This document shows, piece after piece, positions 1-9,228 of a stretch of 64,000 nt of DNA. The stretch covers positions 1-64,000 of the forward strand of contig CAJOKD010000006.1 of NCBI GenBank assembly GCA_905235085.1. Reading direction: 5' to 3'. The notes below the pieces were generated by a model that made no database searches, was not told where the DNA came from, and saw only the letters and a list, made by a program, of their open reading frames with translations. The position numbers and the translations under genes were made by a program. Source of the DNA: an uncultured Bacteroidales bacterium. GTDB taxonomy: Bacteria; Bacteroidota; Bacteroidia; Bacteroidales; UBA932. Every line of letters begins with the position of its first letter. Within the stretch, counting starts at the first letter, position 1.

Positions 1-59
1 CCTCCCCCAGTTGCTGTAGCAACAAAATTCACAATCCTATTGCCAAAAATCAAATGTTT

Positions 60-94
60 AGATTCCGCCTTACCTTGTAGATTTGGCGGAATCT
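60..94. repeat. 10-bp inverted repeat
   Basis: AGATTCCGCC at 60-69 is repeated as its exact complement GGCGGAATCT at 85-94, with a 15-nt loop. It can form a hairpin on either strand. No clear T-run follows on either side, so it is only a weak terminator candidate for a gene upstream of the window. The rest of 1-190 shows no convincing gene or RNA. Confidence 0.5.
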
Positions 95-193
95 CTTTAT
101 GAGTGGTTATCAAACTGAAAGTATAGGACAAAAAACATAATGGCACAAGTGGGGATTATGCCCAGACTGTTTAAGCCGCCGCCGATAATGATA

Positions 194-275
194 CGGGGAT
201 GACTGGGTGAGTCGGGAATGACGAAAAAAGATCCCCGGCCTGAGCCGGGGATGACGGTCGGGCCGGGGATGACGG
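194..275 (-). repeat. REP-like GTCATCCCCGG repeat cluster, reversed
   Basis: Three imperfect units read on the minus strand as CGTCAT(C/T)CCCGRC. They lie at about 211-223, 235-256 and 258-275. The middle one contains a 9-bp hairpin (ATCCCCGGC at 231-239 with GCCGGGGAT at 244-252). The same motif recurs at 40512-40730 and 63981-64000, always between genes. It is a dispersed intergenic repeat of REP type. Its role is unknown; transcript 3'-end protection or termination is a guess. Confidence 0.7.
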
Positions 276-299
276 AAATGTCTATGTAGGAACCGTCAA

Positions 300-1211
300 C
301 TACTTGTTGACAAACATTACTGCCTCAGCGATGGAGTTGAGCTTCGTATCGACGCTGTCGGCACGGCTGGCAAGCACGCAAGGAGCCGTCGTTCCGACGA
401 GCATTCCAGCCTGCTTCACACCGTTTGCAAGCTTCGAATTGGTCTTCCAGAAAACATTGGCTGACTCGATGTTAGGGAACTCGAGGCAGTCTGCGTCACC
501 TGCGACAGGACTGACAAGCTTTTTGATCTCAACGGACTCCTGGTCGATTGCGACATCGAGAGCAAGAGGACCGTCAGCGATGCAGCCCTTGATCTGGCCG
601 CGGTCGGCCATCTTCGAAAGGGCGGCTGCCTCCATACAAGCAGGCATAGAATCAAGCATCTGCTCGGAAGCGGCGATGAACGCAAGCTTCGGCTTCGCGA
701 TTCCGAAAGACTTGGCGACACCGATGAGATAACCTGCAATCTTGACCTTCTGACGGAAGTCAGGAGCAGGGATGACCGCCATATCCGAAATGAACATCAG
801 CTTATGGTAGTTCGGGCTCTCGATAACGCCTACGTGGCTCAGCACACCCTTAGGAGGAAGAAGACCAGTCTCCTTGTTGAGGATGGCACGGAGGAACTTG
901 TCGGTCGAGCAGAGACCCTTCATCAGGACATCTCCTTCACCGTCGTGGACGATCTGGACTGCCTTTGCGACAGACTTGAGCTCTACAGGCTCATTGACGA
1001 TCTCGAACTGACCGGCATCGATTCCAAGCTTCCCACAGGTAGCCTTGATGAGTTCCTCGTCACCGACGAGAGTCACCTTGACGAAACCCATTTCCGAAGC
1101 CTTGGCACAAGCCTCGATAGTATGCTCATCTACAGCCCAGGCTGCAACCATCTTCTTGCAGACGCCCTTTTCCTTGAGCTCTGCAAACACATCAGCAAAT
1201 TTCGTAATCAT
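300..1211 (-). CDS. ptb: Phosphate butyryl/acetyltransferase (Ptb type)
   Basis: This 303-residue protein belongs to the phosphate acetyl/butyryltransferase family, which swaps CoA and phosphate on a short acyl group (acyl-CoA + Pi = acyl-phosphate + CoA) in the cytoplasm. Family features include MKGLCSTDKFLRAIL at 97-111, the SHVGV segment at 125-129 and ISDMAV at 141-146. Length matches Ptb (about 300) rather than classical Pta (about 330 or more). It follows the acetate kinase gene by 18 bp in the same operon, so the pair makes ATP from an acyl-CoA. Acetyl versus butyryl preference cannot be read from sequence; the acetate kinase partner argues that acetyl-CoA may be used. Confidence 0.85.
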   Translation of the reverse strand: MITKFADVFAELKEKGVCKKMVAAWAVDEHTIEACAKASEMGFVKVTLVGDEELIKATCGKLGIDAGQFEIVNEPVELKSVAKAVQIVHDGEGDVLMKGLCSTDKFLRAILNKETGLLPPKGVLSHVGVIESPNYHKLMFISDMAVIPAPDFRQKVKIAGYLIGVAKSFGIAKPKLAFIAASEQMLDSMPACMEAAALSKMADRGQIKGCIADGPLALDVAIDQESVEIKKLVSPVAGDADCLEFPNIESANVFWKTNSKLANGVKQAGMLVGTTAPCVLASRADSVDTKLNSIAEAVMFVNK

Positions 1212-1229
1212 ATTATGTGGTAGTTATTG

Positions 1230-2444
1230 TTAGTCTTCAAGGCTCTGGACAAGATGCATAGTGTCGCGTGCGATCACGAGCTCCTCGTCGGTGGTGACCA
1301 GGGCGACCTTGACCTTCGATTCAGGAAGGGAGATGATGGTATCCACGCCCCAAGCGGTATTTGCCTCATAGTCGAATACGAGACCGAGGTACGTGAAGTT
1401 CTCGCATACCCTGCGGCGCAGGCGGCTGTTGTGTTCACCGATACCACCGGTAAAGAATATGGCATCCACTCCGTTCATCTCGGCGACATACGCTCCGATG
1501 TACTTGATCATCTGGAAAGTCAGCATCTTGAGGGTAAGCTTGGCCAGGCGGTCGCCGGAATTGGCGAGTTCATCCATCTCGCGGGCATCGGAAGTCTTCT
1601 CCGAAACACCGAGGAATCCGCTCTTCTTGTTGACCAGGTCATACATCTGGTCAGGACTCAAGCCTTCCTTCTTCATAATGTAGAGGATGGCGTTAGGATC
1701 GATGTCACCGCACCTGGTTCCCATAATGAGGCCCTCCAGCGGAGTGAGTCCCATTGATGTGTCGATAGACTTTCCGTTCTGGATGGCGGTGATGGAACTG
1801 CCGTTGCCGATGTGGCAGGTGATGATCTTGGAATTCGCGAGATCGATGCCTACCATCCCGGCTCCCTTGGCAGCCACGAACTGATGGCTGGTTCCGTGGG
1901 CTCCGTAGCGGCGGATGTGGTATTTGTCGTAATACTTGTAAGGGATTCCGTACATATATGCCTGAGGCGGCATCGTCTGGTGGAATGCCGTGTCGAAAGT
2001 CACGACCTCCGGAACGTTCGGGAGGACTTCCTGGCACGCCCTGATACCGAGCAGGTGGGCAGGGTTGTGAAGCGGAGCGAAATCGCAGCAGAATTCTATC
2101 TTGGACATCACGTCATCATCCACGATCGCGCTGCCTGAGAAGAAGTCCGCACCCTGGACGATCCTGTGGCCGACAGCCTCGATGTCGTCGAACGACTTGA
2201 GTACGCCGTAATCCTTGTCCACGAGGGCATCCAGGACCATCTGCATTCCAACTTTATGGTCAGGTATCGGAAGGTCCTTGACAACCTTCTCCTTACCTGC
2301 AGGAGTATGCTGGAGACGTCCCGTCTCCAAGCCTATCTTCTCAACTATTCCTTTAGCAAGGAGGTCATAGACATCGTCGCTTCTCATATCAAGCAGCTGG
2401 TACTTGATGGAGGAACTTCCGCAATTGATAACAAGAATGATCAT
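1230..2444 (-). CDS. ackA: Acetate kinase
   Basis: Acetate kinase converts acetyl-phosphate and ADP to acetate and ATP, the last step of fermentative acetate formation. The 404-residue length fits AckA and not butyrate kinase (about 355). Visible motifs are the N-terminal NCGSSSIK at 7-14, the catalytic segment TFDTAFHQTMP around Asp151 and the signature RRYGAHGTSH at 178-187. The ATG at 2444 is preferred over an upstream in-frame start because MIILVINCGSSS is the usual family N-terminus. A TATATTTG box lies about 28 bases upstream. The gene is first in an operon with the phosphotransacylase. Confidence 0.95.
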   Translation of the reverse strand: MIILVINCGSSSIKYQLLDMRSDDVYDLLAKGIVEKIGLETGRLQHTPAGKEKVVKDLPIPDHKVGMQMVLDALVDKDYGVLKSFDDIEAVGHRIVQGADFFSGSAIVDDDVMSKIEFCCDFAPLHNPAHLLGIRACQEVLPNVPEVVTFDTAFHQTMPPQAYMYGIPYKYYDKYHIRRYGAHGTSHQFVAAKGAGMVGIDLANSKIITCHIGNGSSITAIQNGKSIDTSMGLTPLEGLIMGTRCGDIDPNAILYIMKKEGLSPDQMYDLVNKKSGFLGVSEKTSDAREMDELANSGDRLAKLTLKMLTFQMIKYIGAYVAEMNGVDAIFFTGGIGEHNSRLRRRVCENFTYLGLVFDYEANTAWGVDTIISLPESKVKVALVTTDEELVIARDTMHLVQSLED

Positions 2445-2472
2445 TCGATTCGAAAAATTAAGTTTCAACCGA

Positions 2473-2480
2473 CAAATATA
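2473..2480 (-). promoter_or_regulatory. TATATTTG -7 box for ackA-ptb
   Basis: The minus strand reads TATATTTG, an exact match to the Bacteroidales TAnnTTTG -7 element. It leaves a leader of about 25 nt before the acetate kinase ATG at 2444. A weaker TATTTTTA on the plus strand at 2494-2501 could serve comEC. Confidence 0.6.
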
Positions 2481-2521
2481 AGAAATTAATAACTATTTTT
2501 ACGAATAATTGGGACATCGGT

Positions 2522-3640
2522 ATGGCAGAGGCGAGAGACATCGGAGGGATCAGTGTTCCGTTTGCGGCAGGAGTCGCAGCGGGCATCGCCGTATTTCCCG
2601 GAATCCTCCGGATATCCCCGTTCCTGCCTTCGCTTCTTGCCCTCTCGATATTCGCACTAACTGTCATCGCTTTCCGGTCTTTCGATGGAAGCACTCCCCT
2701 CCCCGCCATAAGGCTCGCATTCGCGGGATTATTCCTTGCGGCCGGCTTATTCTGCGCCGCGAACGCCAGACTCACTTCCGGGATTCCGGACACGGCCGGC
2801 CCCCTCTCGGACTTCGCATCGCAAAGCGTCAGCGCCCTTCGAGAGTGCATTGACGCAATTCCCTATCCGGACAAAGGAACGGGAGGCTTGGTCAAGGCCT
2901 TGATCACCGGAGACAGGAGCGGTCTGGACAGGCACGTCCAGGATATATTCAGAGCCAGCGGAGCATCCCATATACTCGCACTCTCCGGACTCCACCTGGG
3001 AATCATCTACCTGATACTGATTCGTTTATGCACTCCCCTCGGCAACAGTCCCTCCGCACGGAAGGCCAAGTTCGTCCTGATCCTGTCACTGAGCGGTTTC
3101 TACTGCCTGATGACCGGGGCGCCTCCTTCCATCGTAAGGGCATTCCTGTTCATCACCATAAACGAGACGGCGAAACTCTCAGGAAGGAAGAAAGATCCGG
3201 CCAGGGTGCTGCTGGCAGCGCTTACCGTACAGCTCGCCCTCGAGCCGGAAGTGATCACATCAGTCGGATTCCAGCTATCCTACCTCGCGATGACGGGCAT
3301 AACCCTCATCTATCCTCGCCTGGAAAAACTGTATCCGGAACCTGCCGGCAAGGGATGGAAATCCATCGACCCTTTCAGGAAAATATGGAAACTGGCAGTG
3401 ATGTCGTTGTCCTGCCAGATATTCACCGCGCCCCTTGCCTGGTACCGTTTCCATTATTTTCCGGAATATTTCCTCCTCACCAACCTGATAGCACTTCCAT
3501 TGACGAGTGCGATCGTGGTCCTTTCGTTAACCACGATCGCCTTGAGTGCAATGGGATGCTGTCCCTTATCCTTGGTGATCCTTGACGATCACGCTGTGAG
3601 ACTGCTCGTTTCCTGCCTGGAAATCATCAGTTCGATGTAA
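2522..3640 (+). CDS. ComEC/Rec2 competence-domain membrane protein, short form
   Basis: The protein (372 residues) is a polytopic membrane protein matching the Competence domain of ComEC, the inner-membrane channel for single-stranded DNA uptake. The conserved GDRSGLDRHVQDIFRASG and SHILALSGLHLG segments lie at about 119-156, followed by several hydrophobic helices. Full ComEC proteins are about 600-800 residues with an N-terminal OB-like region and a C-terminal metallo-beta-lactamase domain. Both are missing here. The last 14 bases overlap the convergent fucP gene. It may be a naturally reduced ComEC or a decaying one; no broken remainder is seen nearby. Confidence 0.8.
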   Translation: MAEARDIGGISVPFAAGVAAGIAVFPGILRISPFLPSLLALSIFALTVIAFRSFDGSTPLPAIRLAFAGLFLAAGLFCAANARLTSGIPDTAGPLSDFASQSVSALRECIDAIPYPDKGTGGLVKALITGDRSGLDRHVQDIFRASGASHILALSGLHLGIIYLILIRLCTPLGNSPSARKAKFVLILSLSGFYCLMTGAPPSIVRAFLFITINETAKLSGRKKDPARVLLAALTVQLALEPEVITSVGFQLSYLAMTGITLIYPRLEKLYPEPAGKGWKSIDPFRKIWKLAVMSLSCQIFTAPLAWYRFHYFPEYFLLTNLIALPLTSAIVVLSLTTIALSAMGCCPLSLVILDDHAVRLLVSCLEIISSM

Positions 3641-4940
3641 CTGAGGACCGGCTGCGTATCCTGTATGAGCGGATGCCGTAGCACAGGACTATCAGGAAGC
3701 ATACCAGAGGAAGGATGAAGGACACATTCACGGCCGGATGACCGAATATCTCGTGCTTGTCGATGATCATTCCCTGGAGTGGAGGCATTATGGCTCCACC
3801 CACGATGGCTTCCACGAGGAACGCCGCACCGAGACTGGCATCCTGGCTGTCGACGTTCTCCAGCGCTATTCCATAGATGGTCGGGAACATCAGGGACATA
3901 AAGGCACTGATGCCGATAAGGCAGTAAAGGCCTCCCTTTCCGACTATCAGTATAGCTCCTGCCGCACAGATGGCGGCACCTGTCGCGAAGATCGCGAGCA
4001 GGCGGCTCGTATTGACATATTTCATCAAGGCCGTGGCGATGAACCTTCCGCAGAGGAAAAGCCCCATCGCGACGATGTTGTACGTCTGAGCCGTCGCCTT
4101 GTTGATGCCGAGGTTGTCCGCATACTGGATGATGAACGTCCAGGTCATTATCTGTGCCGCCACATAGAACATCTGTGTCAGGACGCCCTCGCGGTAAAGC
4201 TTGTTGCGCCACAGATTGGAAAGAGTCTGGCGGGTAGTGTTGACCTTTTCCGGTTCAGCCTCGGTCTTCGGTACCTTGGCGCAGGCGATGACGATGAGCA
4301 CCGCCAGGACGATCAGGCCGATCACGACATAAGGATTCCGGATGATAGCCAGGTCGTGCAGGCGGATATCCGCTTTCTCAGCCTCGGAAAGGGCTGGGAA
4401 TATGATGTTTCCCGCCGCATCCCTCTTATCCGAAAGGAGCTGAGGGAGCACGATGAAAGAAGCCACGCTCATTCCCAGAAGGGATCCCATAGGGTTGAAC
4501 GACTGTGAAAGGTTCAGCCTGCGGGTAGCGTTCTCCTTGGATCCCAGGGAAAGGATGAAAGGGTTCGCCGTCGTCTCGAGGAAAGCCAGGCCGAAAGTCA
4601 GGATATAGAGCGAAATGCAGAAGAAAGAGAACTGCTGGAACTGGGCTGCCGGTATGAACAGGAAAGCCCCTATGGCGTAAAGCGCAAGTCCCATCAGGAT
4701 TCCGCTCTTGTAGCTGTGCTTGCGGATGAACAGGGCCGCCGGTATGGCCATCGTGGCATATCCCCCGTAAAAGGCGAACTGCACCAGCGAAGCCTTTGCC
4801 GCAGACAACTCCATCACCGTCTGGAAGGCCGCCACCATCGGGTTGGTGATATCGTTGGCGAACCCCCAGAGGGCGAAAAGGGTCGTAATCAGGATGAAGA
4901 TGAAAAGATATTTCTTTTCAACCAGCGGAGTCTTAGTCAT
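3627..4940 (-). CDS. fucP: L-fucose:H+ symporter (MFS, FucP family)
   Basis: A 437-residue major facilitator protein with about 12 hydrophobic helices, matching the FucP sugar permease group. The FALWGFANDITNP motif at 22-34 carries Asp30, and LETTANPF at 121-128 carries Glu122; these positions correspond to the proton/sugar-coupling Asp and Glu described for E. coli FucP. It starts 5 bp after fucI and is evidently cotranscribed, which supports fucose (or a related sugar such as D-arabinose) as substrate. Its 3' end overlaps the convergent comEC by 14 bp. Confidence 0.9.
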   Translation of the reverse strand: MTKTPLVEKKYLFIFILITTLFALWGFANDITNPMVAAFQTVMELSAAKASLVQFAFYGGYATMAIPAALFIRKHSYKSGILMGLALYAIGAFLFIPAAQFQQFSFFCISLYILTFGLAFLETTANPFILSLGSKENATRRLNLSQSFNPMGSLLGMSVASFIVLPQLLSDKRDAAGNIIFPALSEAEKADIRLHDLAIIRNPYVVIGLIVLAVLIVIACAKVPKTEAEPEKVNTTRQTLSNLWRNKLYREGVLTQMFYVAAQIMTWTFIIQYADNLGINKATAQTYNIVAMGLFLCGRFIATALMKYVNTSRLLAIFATGAAICAAGAILIVGKGGLYCLIGISAFMSLMFPTIYGIALENVDSQDASLGAAFLVEAIVGGAIMPPLQGMIIDKHEIFGHPAVNVSFILPLVCFLIVLCYGIRSYRIRSRSSVTSN

Positions 4941-4945
4941 AACCG

Positions 4946-6718
4946 TTACTTGTAGATAGGACCGAAGTTGGCGCAGGCACGGAAGTCAGCACCTTCCTTG
5001 TCCATTCCGAATGCATTCCAGGCTGCAGGGCGGAATATCTCGGAATCAGCCACGTTGTGCATACATACCGGAATCCTGAGCATAGATGCCAGGGTGATCA
5101 TATCCGCTCCGATGTGGCCGTATGAAATAGCACCGTGGTTGGCTCCCCAGTTGTTCATCACGCTGTATACATCCTTGAAGGCATCCTTGGAAGGATCGAG
5201 GCGAGGAGTGAACCAGGTTGTCGGCCAGGTCGGATCCGTCCTCTTGTCCAGGACATCGTGGATCTCCGGGTCTACGTTCACTACCCAACCTTCGGCAATC
5301 TGAAGTACAGGGCCGAGTCCATCCACGATATTGACCCTCATCATAGTAGCAGGGAAATCTCCCTTGGATACGAAATGGATGGAGTAACCGCCGCCACGGA
5401 AATAGTCGCGGTCGGCAGGCATCCACCAGCAGTTCTCGAGGCACTTCTTCTCGTCCTCCTCGGTCATATCCCAGAAAGTCTTCATACAAGGCTTTCCTTC
5501 AGCGTCGGTGCTCTGTCCGCAGCCGTCCATAGTGGTAGCACCGGAATTGATAAGGTGGATGATACCAGGGGCGGCCTTGCCGGTAAGTTCCTTTCCGGTC
5601 ACCCTCTTGACAGCCTCCGGGCTCCAGTAGGTACGAACGTCGGAGAATATCTGAGGAAGGTTCGTCAGCAAGTGGGCGAGCAGCATCGCGGTACCGTTGA
5701 GCGAGTCGTTCTCGGTAGCGAGCACGGTAGGCTCACGGCGTCCGTTCCAGTCGAAGTTGGTATTCAGGAGAGTCTCCGCGAAATCTCCGTTAGGCATCCA
5801 GTCGGTCCACTGGCGCTGTCCCTGGAAACCTCCCGCAATGGCGTTGTGTCCAAGGGCTTCCTCCTTGAATCCCATCTCCTTGAGCTTCGGGTTCCCGTGC
5901 ATAAGGTCCATCACGATGAGAGTCATCTTGACTACGAAGTCCCAATCCTTGTCCTTCTCCTCACGGGTCTTCTGTTTCTCCGGGGAATTCTTGTCCCAGC
6001 CTTCGTTAGGCATACAGTACTTCTCGACCCAGGCCTTGGCCTTCGCATATTCCTCCTTGTCGTAGATTCCGAGGTCCATCCTCCTGAGTATCTCCACTTC
6101 GTCCACGCTTTCGTTCCTCATTCCGAGATACTTCTGGAAGAAGCCGCAGTCCACGATGGAACCGGCGATACCCATCGTCACGCTACCGATGGAGAGATAA
6201 GACTCCCCTCTCATCTCGCCGACAGCCACGGCCGCCTTGGCGAAGCGGAGAATCTTCTCAGCTACATCCGCAGGGATAGAGTTGTCCTGGATGTCCTGTA
6301 CATCGTGTCCGTAGATACCAAATGCAGGGAGACCCTTCTGGGCGTGTGCTGCGAGCACGGCTGCAAGATAGACAGCGCCGGGACGCTCAGTCCCGTTGAA
6401 ACCCCACACGGCTTTTGGCCAGAGCGGATGCATATCCATCGTTTCGGAGCCGTAGCACCAGCAGGAAGTCACGGAAACAGTCCCCCAGACCCCTTCTCTC
6501 TCGAATTTCTCCGCACAGGCGGCACTCTCGGCGACACGGCCGATCGTACTGTCCGCGATGACGCACTCGACAGGAGTTCCATCGCTGTATTTCAGATTGG
6601 AAGAAATGAGTTTCGCCACGTTAGCGGCAAGGGTCATCGTCTTTTCTTCAAGACTTTCGCGTACACCGCCCTGGCGACCATCTATGGTCGGGCGGATTCC
6701 GATTTTTGGATGCTTCAT
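4946..6718 (-). CDS. fucI: L-fucose isomerase
   Basis: FucI converts L-fucose to L-fuculose with a Mn2+ cofactor in the cytoplasm. The 590-residue length matches E. coli FucI (591). The metal-binding/catalytic residues are present: Glu336 in [10 protein letters not shown], Asp360 in FSDVRTYW and the late His in [16 protein letters not shown] (about 520-535). The N-terminal [20 protein letters not shown] is also family-typical. It forms an operon with fucP. Fuculokinase and fuculose-phosphate aldolase are not in the window, so the pathway must be completed elsewhere. A long antisense open frame over this gene is a codon-bias shadow. Confidence 0.96.
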   Translation of the reverse strand: MKHPKIGIRPTIDGRQGGVRESLEEKTMTLAANVAKLISSNLKYSDGTPVECVIADSTIGRVAESAACAEKFEREGVWGTVSVTSCWCYGSETMDMHPLWPKAVWGFNGTERPGAVYLAAVLAAHAQKGLPAFGIYGHDVQDIQDNSIPADVAEKILRFAKAAVAVGEMRGESYLSIGSVTMGIAGSIVDCGFFQKYLGMRNESVDEVEILRRMDLGIYDKEEYAKAKAWVEKYCMPNEGWDKNSPEKQKTREEKDKDWDFVVKMTLIVMDLMHGNPKLKEMGFKEEALGHNAIAGGFQGQRQWTDWMPNGDFAETLLNTNFDWNGRREPTVLATENDSLNGTAMLLAHLLTNLPQIFSDVRTYWSPEAVKRVTGKELTGKAAPGIIHLINSGATTMDGCGQSTDAEGKPCMKTFWDMTEEDEKKCLENCWWMPADRDYFRGGGYSIHFVSKGDFPATMMRVNIVDGLGPVLQIAEGWVVNVDPEIHDVLDKRTDPTWPTTWFTPRLDPSKDAFKDVYSVMNNWGANHGAISYGHIGADMITLASMLRIPVCMHNVADSEIFRPAAWNAFGMDKEGADFRACANFGPIYK

Positions 6719-6744
6719 ATTATCAGTTCTTTAGTGTTGTTGAA

Positions 6745-7377
6745 TTATCTTTTTAAAAACGAGAGTATCCTGTCTCCCAACGGCTTGTCCGGATTCTTCC
6801 ATACCGGCATATCGTTCTTGCGGCTGGTAAAGGCAAGCACTCCCGGGGCTATGACCCTCGCTATTCCTGCTTTCGCCACCTTGGCTCCGCAGCCGTAATC
6901 GAGGAAACGCCTGTGTATTACATCGGAGGGATTGTCCAGGCTCGCAACGACCGACCCCGGAACCATTGTCAAGGAAAGGTCGTAGAGATAGCAAGGAACC
7001 GGTATGGTGGGATCAGGATCTATCAGCCTTCCCCTCTTGTTGCGGCCTCCGAAAAGCAGGGACTTGTCATCCCCTGCAACGGATCCCGCGATCACGGCTC
7101 TGTTACGCAGGAAGCCTGAATTCTCGAAGAACGCCTCCAGCGCCCCCTCTGAAAGCTTCAAGCCATAATCCATCCAGATGTAGAAATCGAACTTCCCCTC
7201 GAGCGCCTTCTCCCACACGGCAGGGCAGCCTGCTTCCCCTTCGTTGTTGATGAACATCGAAAACGAATGCTTGCCCTGGGCCTCTATCGCCTCTGTCTGC
7301 TTCTGGCACTCCTCCAGGGAGCCCGAACTCCGATCGTCCCCATCGTGGATAGTTATGATTATGGCAACAGTGGACAT
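6745..7377 (-). CDS. Small glycosyltransferase family 2-like protein
   Basis: This 210-residue protein begins with a short beta strand (TVAIIITIHDGDD) and a layout like the nucleotide-binding half of family 2 glycosyltransferases. The usual DxD is not obvious; WMDYG near residue 73 sits where it would be expected. It has no signal peptide or membrane helix. The ATG at 7377 is chosen over a TTG at 7392 that would overlap lepA. It lies 7 bp after lepA and 26 bp before fucI, so it may be read through from lepA. The substrate is unknown and it may be a reduced or divergent family member. Confidence 0.6.
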   Translation of the reverse strand: MSTVAIIITIHDGDDRSSGSLEECQKQTEAIEAQGKHSFSMFINNEGEAGCPAVWEKALEGKFDFYIWMDYGLKLSEGALEAFFENSGFLRNRAVIAGSVAGDDKSLLFGGRNKRGRLIDPDPTIPVPCYLYDLSLTMVPGSVVASLDNPSDVIHRRFLDYGCGAKVAKAGIARVIAPGVLAFTSRKNDMPVWKNPDKPLGDRILSFLKR

Positions 7378-7384
7378 ATTCCCG

Positions 7385-9172
7385 TCAATCAAGTTTCAAG
7401 ACTGCCATAAAAGCGCTCTGCGGAACCTGTACGGTACCGATCTGACGCATCCTCTTCTTGCCTTCCTTCTGCTTCTCGAGCAGTTTCCTCTTACGCGTAA
7501 CATCTCCTCCATAGCACTTTGCAGTGACGTCCTTGCGCACCTGGCGCACCGTCTCCCTGGCGATGATCTTGGCTCCTATCGCCGCCTGGATGGCTATGTC
7601 GAACTGCTGGCGTGGTATGAGTTCCTTGAGTTTCAGGCATATCTTCCGGCCGAATTCGTAGGCGTGGTCCTCGTGGATCAGGGTGGACAGGGCGTCAGCC
7701 GGTTCTCCGTTCAGGAGGATATCCAGCTTGACAAGCTTCGCCGGCCTGAAATCAATGAGATGGTAGTCGAAGGAAGCATAGCCCTTGGATATGGATTTCA
7801 ACTTGTCGTAAAAATCGAACACTATCTCGGAAAGAGGCATATCGTAAGTCAGCTCGACCCTGTCGGCAGTGATATAATGCTCCCCGATCAGCATACCCCT
7901 CTTGTCCATACACAGCTTCATTATCGGACCGTAGAAATCAGTCTTTGAGATTATCTGCGCCCTTATGAAAGGCTCTTCTATGTGGTCTATCAGGGTAGGT
8001 GCCGGGAGACCGGAAGGATTATGGACGTCCAGTACGTCTCCCTGGTTCGTAAACACCTTGTAAGAAACGTTGGGGACAGTGGTGATGACGTCCATATTGA
8101 ATTCCCTGAACAGGCGCTCCTGGACGATCTCCAGATGTAGCAGCCCCAGGAATCCGCAGCGGAAACCAAATCCCAAGGCAAGCGATGACTCCGGCTCATA
8201 GACGAAAGATGCATCGTTGAGCTGGAATTTCTCGAGCGTCGCCCTGAGTTCTTCGAATTTGTCGGCCTGGACCGGATACATTCCGGCGAACACCATCGGC
8301 TTGACTTCCTCGAACCCTGCAATCGCCTTGTCGCAAGGCCTGGCGGAATTGGTGATGGTATCTCCCACCTTGACCTCCACCGCTTTCTTGATACCGGATA
8401 TTATGTAGCCTACGTCTCCCGTGGATACCTCCCCGGTAGGGCAGAGCTTCATCTTGAGGATGCCGACCTCCTCGGCATCATATTCCATCCCGGTAGCGAC
8501 GAACTTCACCTTGTCGCCGGAAGAGATCGAACCGTTGATTACCTTGAAATATGCGATGATACCTCTGAACTGGTTGAATACTGAATCGAATATGAGAGCC
8601 TGCAGGGGCGCGTCAGGATCCCCTATCGGAGCCGGGATACGCTCCACGATGGCGTCCAGCAGAGGCGGAATTCCCTCCCCGGTACGAGCAGAGACTTTAA
8701 ATATCTCTTCGTGGCTGCAGCCCAGCAGGTCTACTATCTGGTCGGCCACGACCTCGGGCTGGGCTGAATCCATATCGATCTTGTTCAGCACCGGGATGAT
8801 TTCCAGGCCGTGGTCCACTGCAAGGTACAGGTTCGAGATGGTCTGAGCCTGGATACCCTGGGATGCATCGACCACCAGGAGCGCCCCCTCGCACGACGCG
8901 ATGGAACGTGAGACCTCGTATGAGAAATCCACGTGCCCCGGAGTATCGATCAAGTTGAGGATGTATTTCTCCCCCTTGTAGACATACTCCATCTGGATCG
9001 CGTGGCTCTTGATCGTGATCCCCTTTTCTTTCTCAAGGTCCATATCGTCCAGGACCTGGGCTTCCATATCCCTGGCAGACAGGGTTTGGGTCAGCTCGAG
9101 AAGCCTGTCGGCTAAAGTGCTCTTGCCGTGGTCGATGTGGGCTATGATGCAGAAGTTCCTGATATGTTTCAT
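7385..9172 (-). CDS. lepA: Elongation factor 4 (LepA) GTPase
   Basis: LepA is a ribosome-bound GTPase that acts on elongating or initiating ribosomes under stress. The 595-residue protein has the G1 loop AHIDHGKST near the N-terminus, [17 protein letters not shown] (G3), NKIDM (G4) and the LepA-specific C-terminal domain ending in the SAFMAVLK region. The start is placed at [18 protein letters not shown] (9172). A TATTTTTG box ends only 5 nt upstream, which implies a nearly leaderless mRNA. The gene is divergent from the ECF sigma gene at 9229. Confidence 0.97.
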   Translation of the reverse strand: MKHIRNFCIIAHIDHGKSTLADRLLELTQTLSARDMEAQVLDDMDLEKEKGITIKSHAIQMEYVYKGEKYILNLIDTPGHVDFSYEVSRSIASCEGALLVVDASQGIQAQTISNLYLAVDHGLEIIPVLNKIDMDSAQPEVVADQIVDLLGCSHEEIFKVSARTGEGIPPLLDAIVERIPAPIGDPDAPLQALIFDSVFNQFRGIIAYFKVINGSISSGDKVKFVATGMEYDAEEVGILKMKLCPTGEVSTGDVGYIISGIKKAVEVKVGDTITNSARPCDKAIAGFEEVKPMVFAGMYPVQADKFEELRATLEKFQLNDASFVYEPESSLALGFGFRCGFLGLLHLEIVQERLFREFNMDVITTVPNVSYKVFTNQGDVLDVHNPSGLPAPTLIDHIEEPFIRAQIISKTDFYGPIMKLCMDKRGMLIGEHYITADRVELTYDMPLSEIVFDFYDKLKSISKGYASFDYHLIDFRPAKLVKLDILLNGEPADALSTLIHEDHAYEFGRKICLKLKELIPRQQFDIAIQAAIGAKIIARETVRQVRKDVTAKCYGGDVTRKRKLLEKQKEGKKRMRQIGTVQVPQSAFMAVLKLD

Positions 9173-9177
9173 AATTG

Positions 9178-9185
9178 CAAAAATA
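9178..9185 (-). promoter_or_regulatory. TATTTTTG -7 box for lepA
   Basis: An exact TAnnTTTG element on the minus strand. Its last base is 5 nt from the lepA ATG, so initiation near the usual distance gives a leader of 0-3 nt. Confidence 0.5.
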
Positions 9186-9197
9186 AGCAAATTGTCG

Positions 9198-9205
9198 TAC
9201 ATTTG
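9198..9205 (+). promoter_or_regulatory. TACATTTG -7 box for the ECF sigma gene
   Basis: An exact TAnnTTTG match 23 bases before the TTG start at 9229, back to back with the lepA promoter. Confidence 0.5.
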
Positions 9206-9228
9206 AAAGATTGTAGACGTTCACGAAC

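Noticed and set aside
137..201. A 20-codon ORF in the leading non-coding region
   Set aside because: Too short, no promoter box or family resemblance, and it runs into the repeat.
1..299. Mobile-element end or attachment site at the window start
   Set aside because: No transposase or integrase fragment, no tRNA edge and no target duplication can be seen; only the inverted repeat and REP-like units are supported.
1230..2444. Butyrate kinase instead of acetate kinase
   Set aside because: The length (404) and the RRYGAHGTSH and FDTAFHQTMP motifs are those of AckA.
5135..6898. A 587-codon open frame antisense to fucI
   Set aside because: It mirrors the codon bias of fucI on the other strand, has no recognisable domain and the fucI frame carries all catalytic residues.
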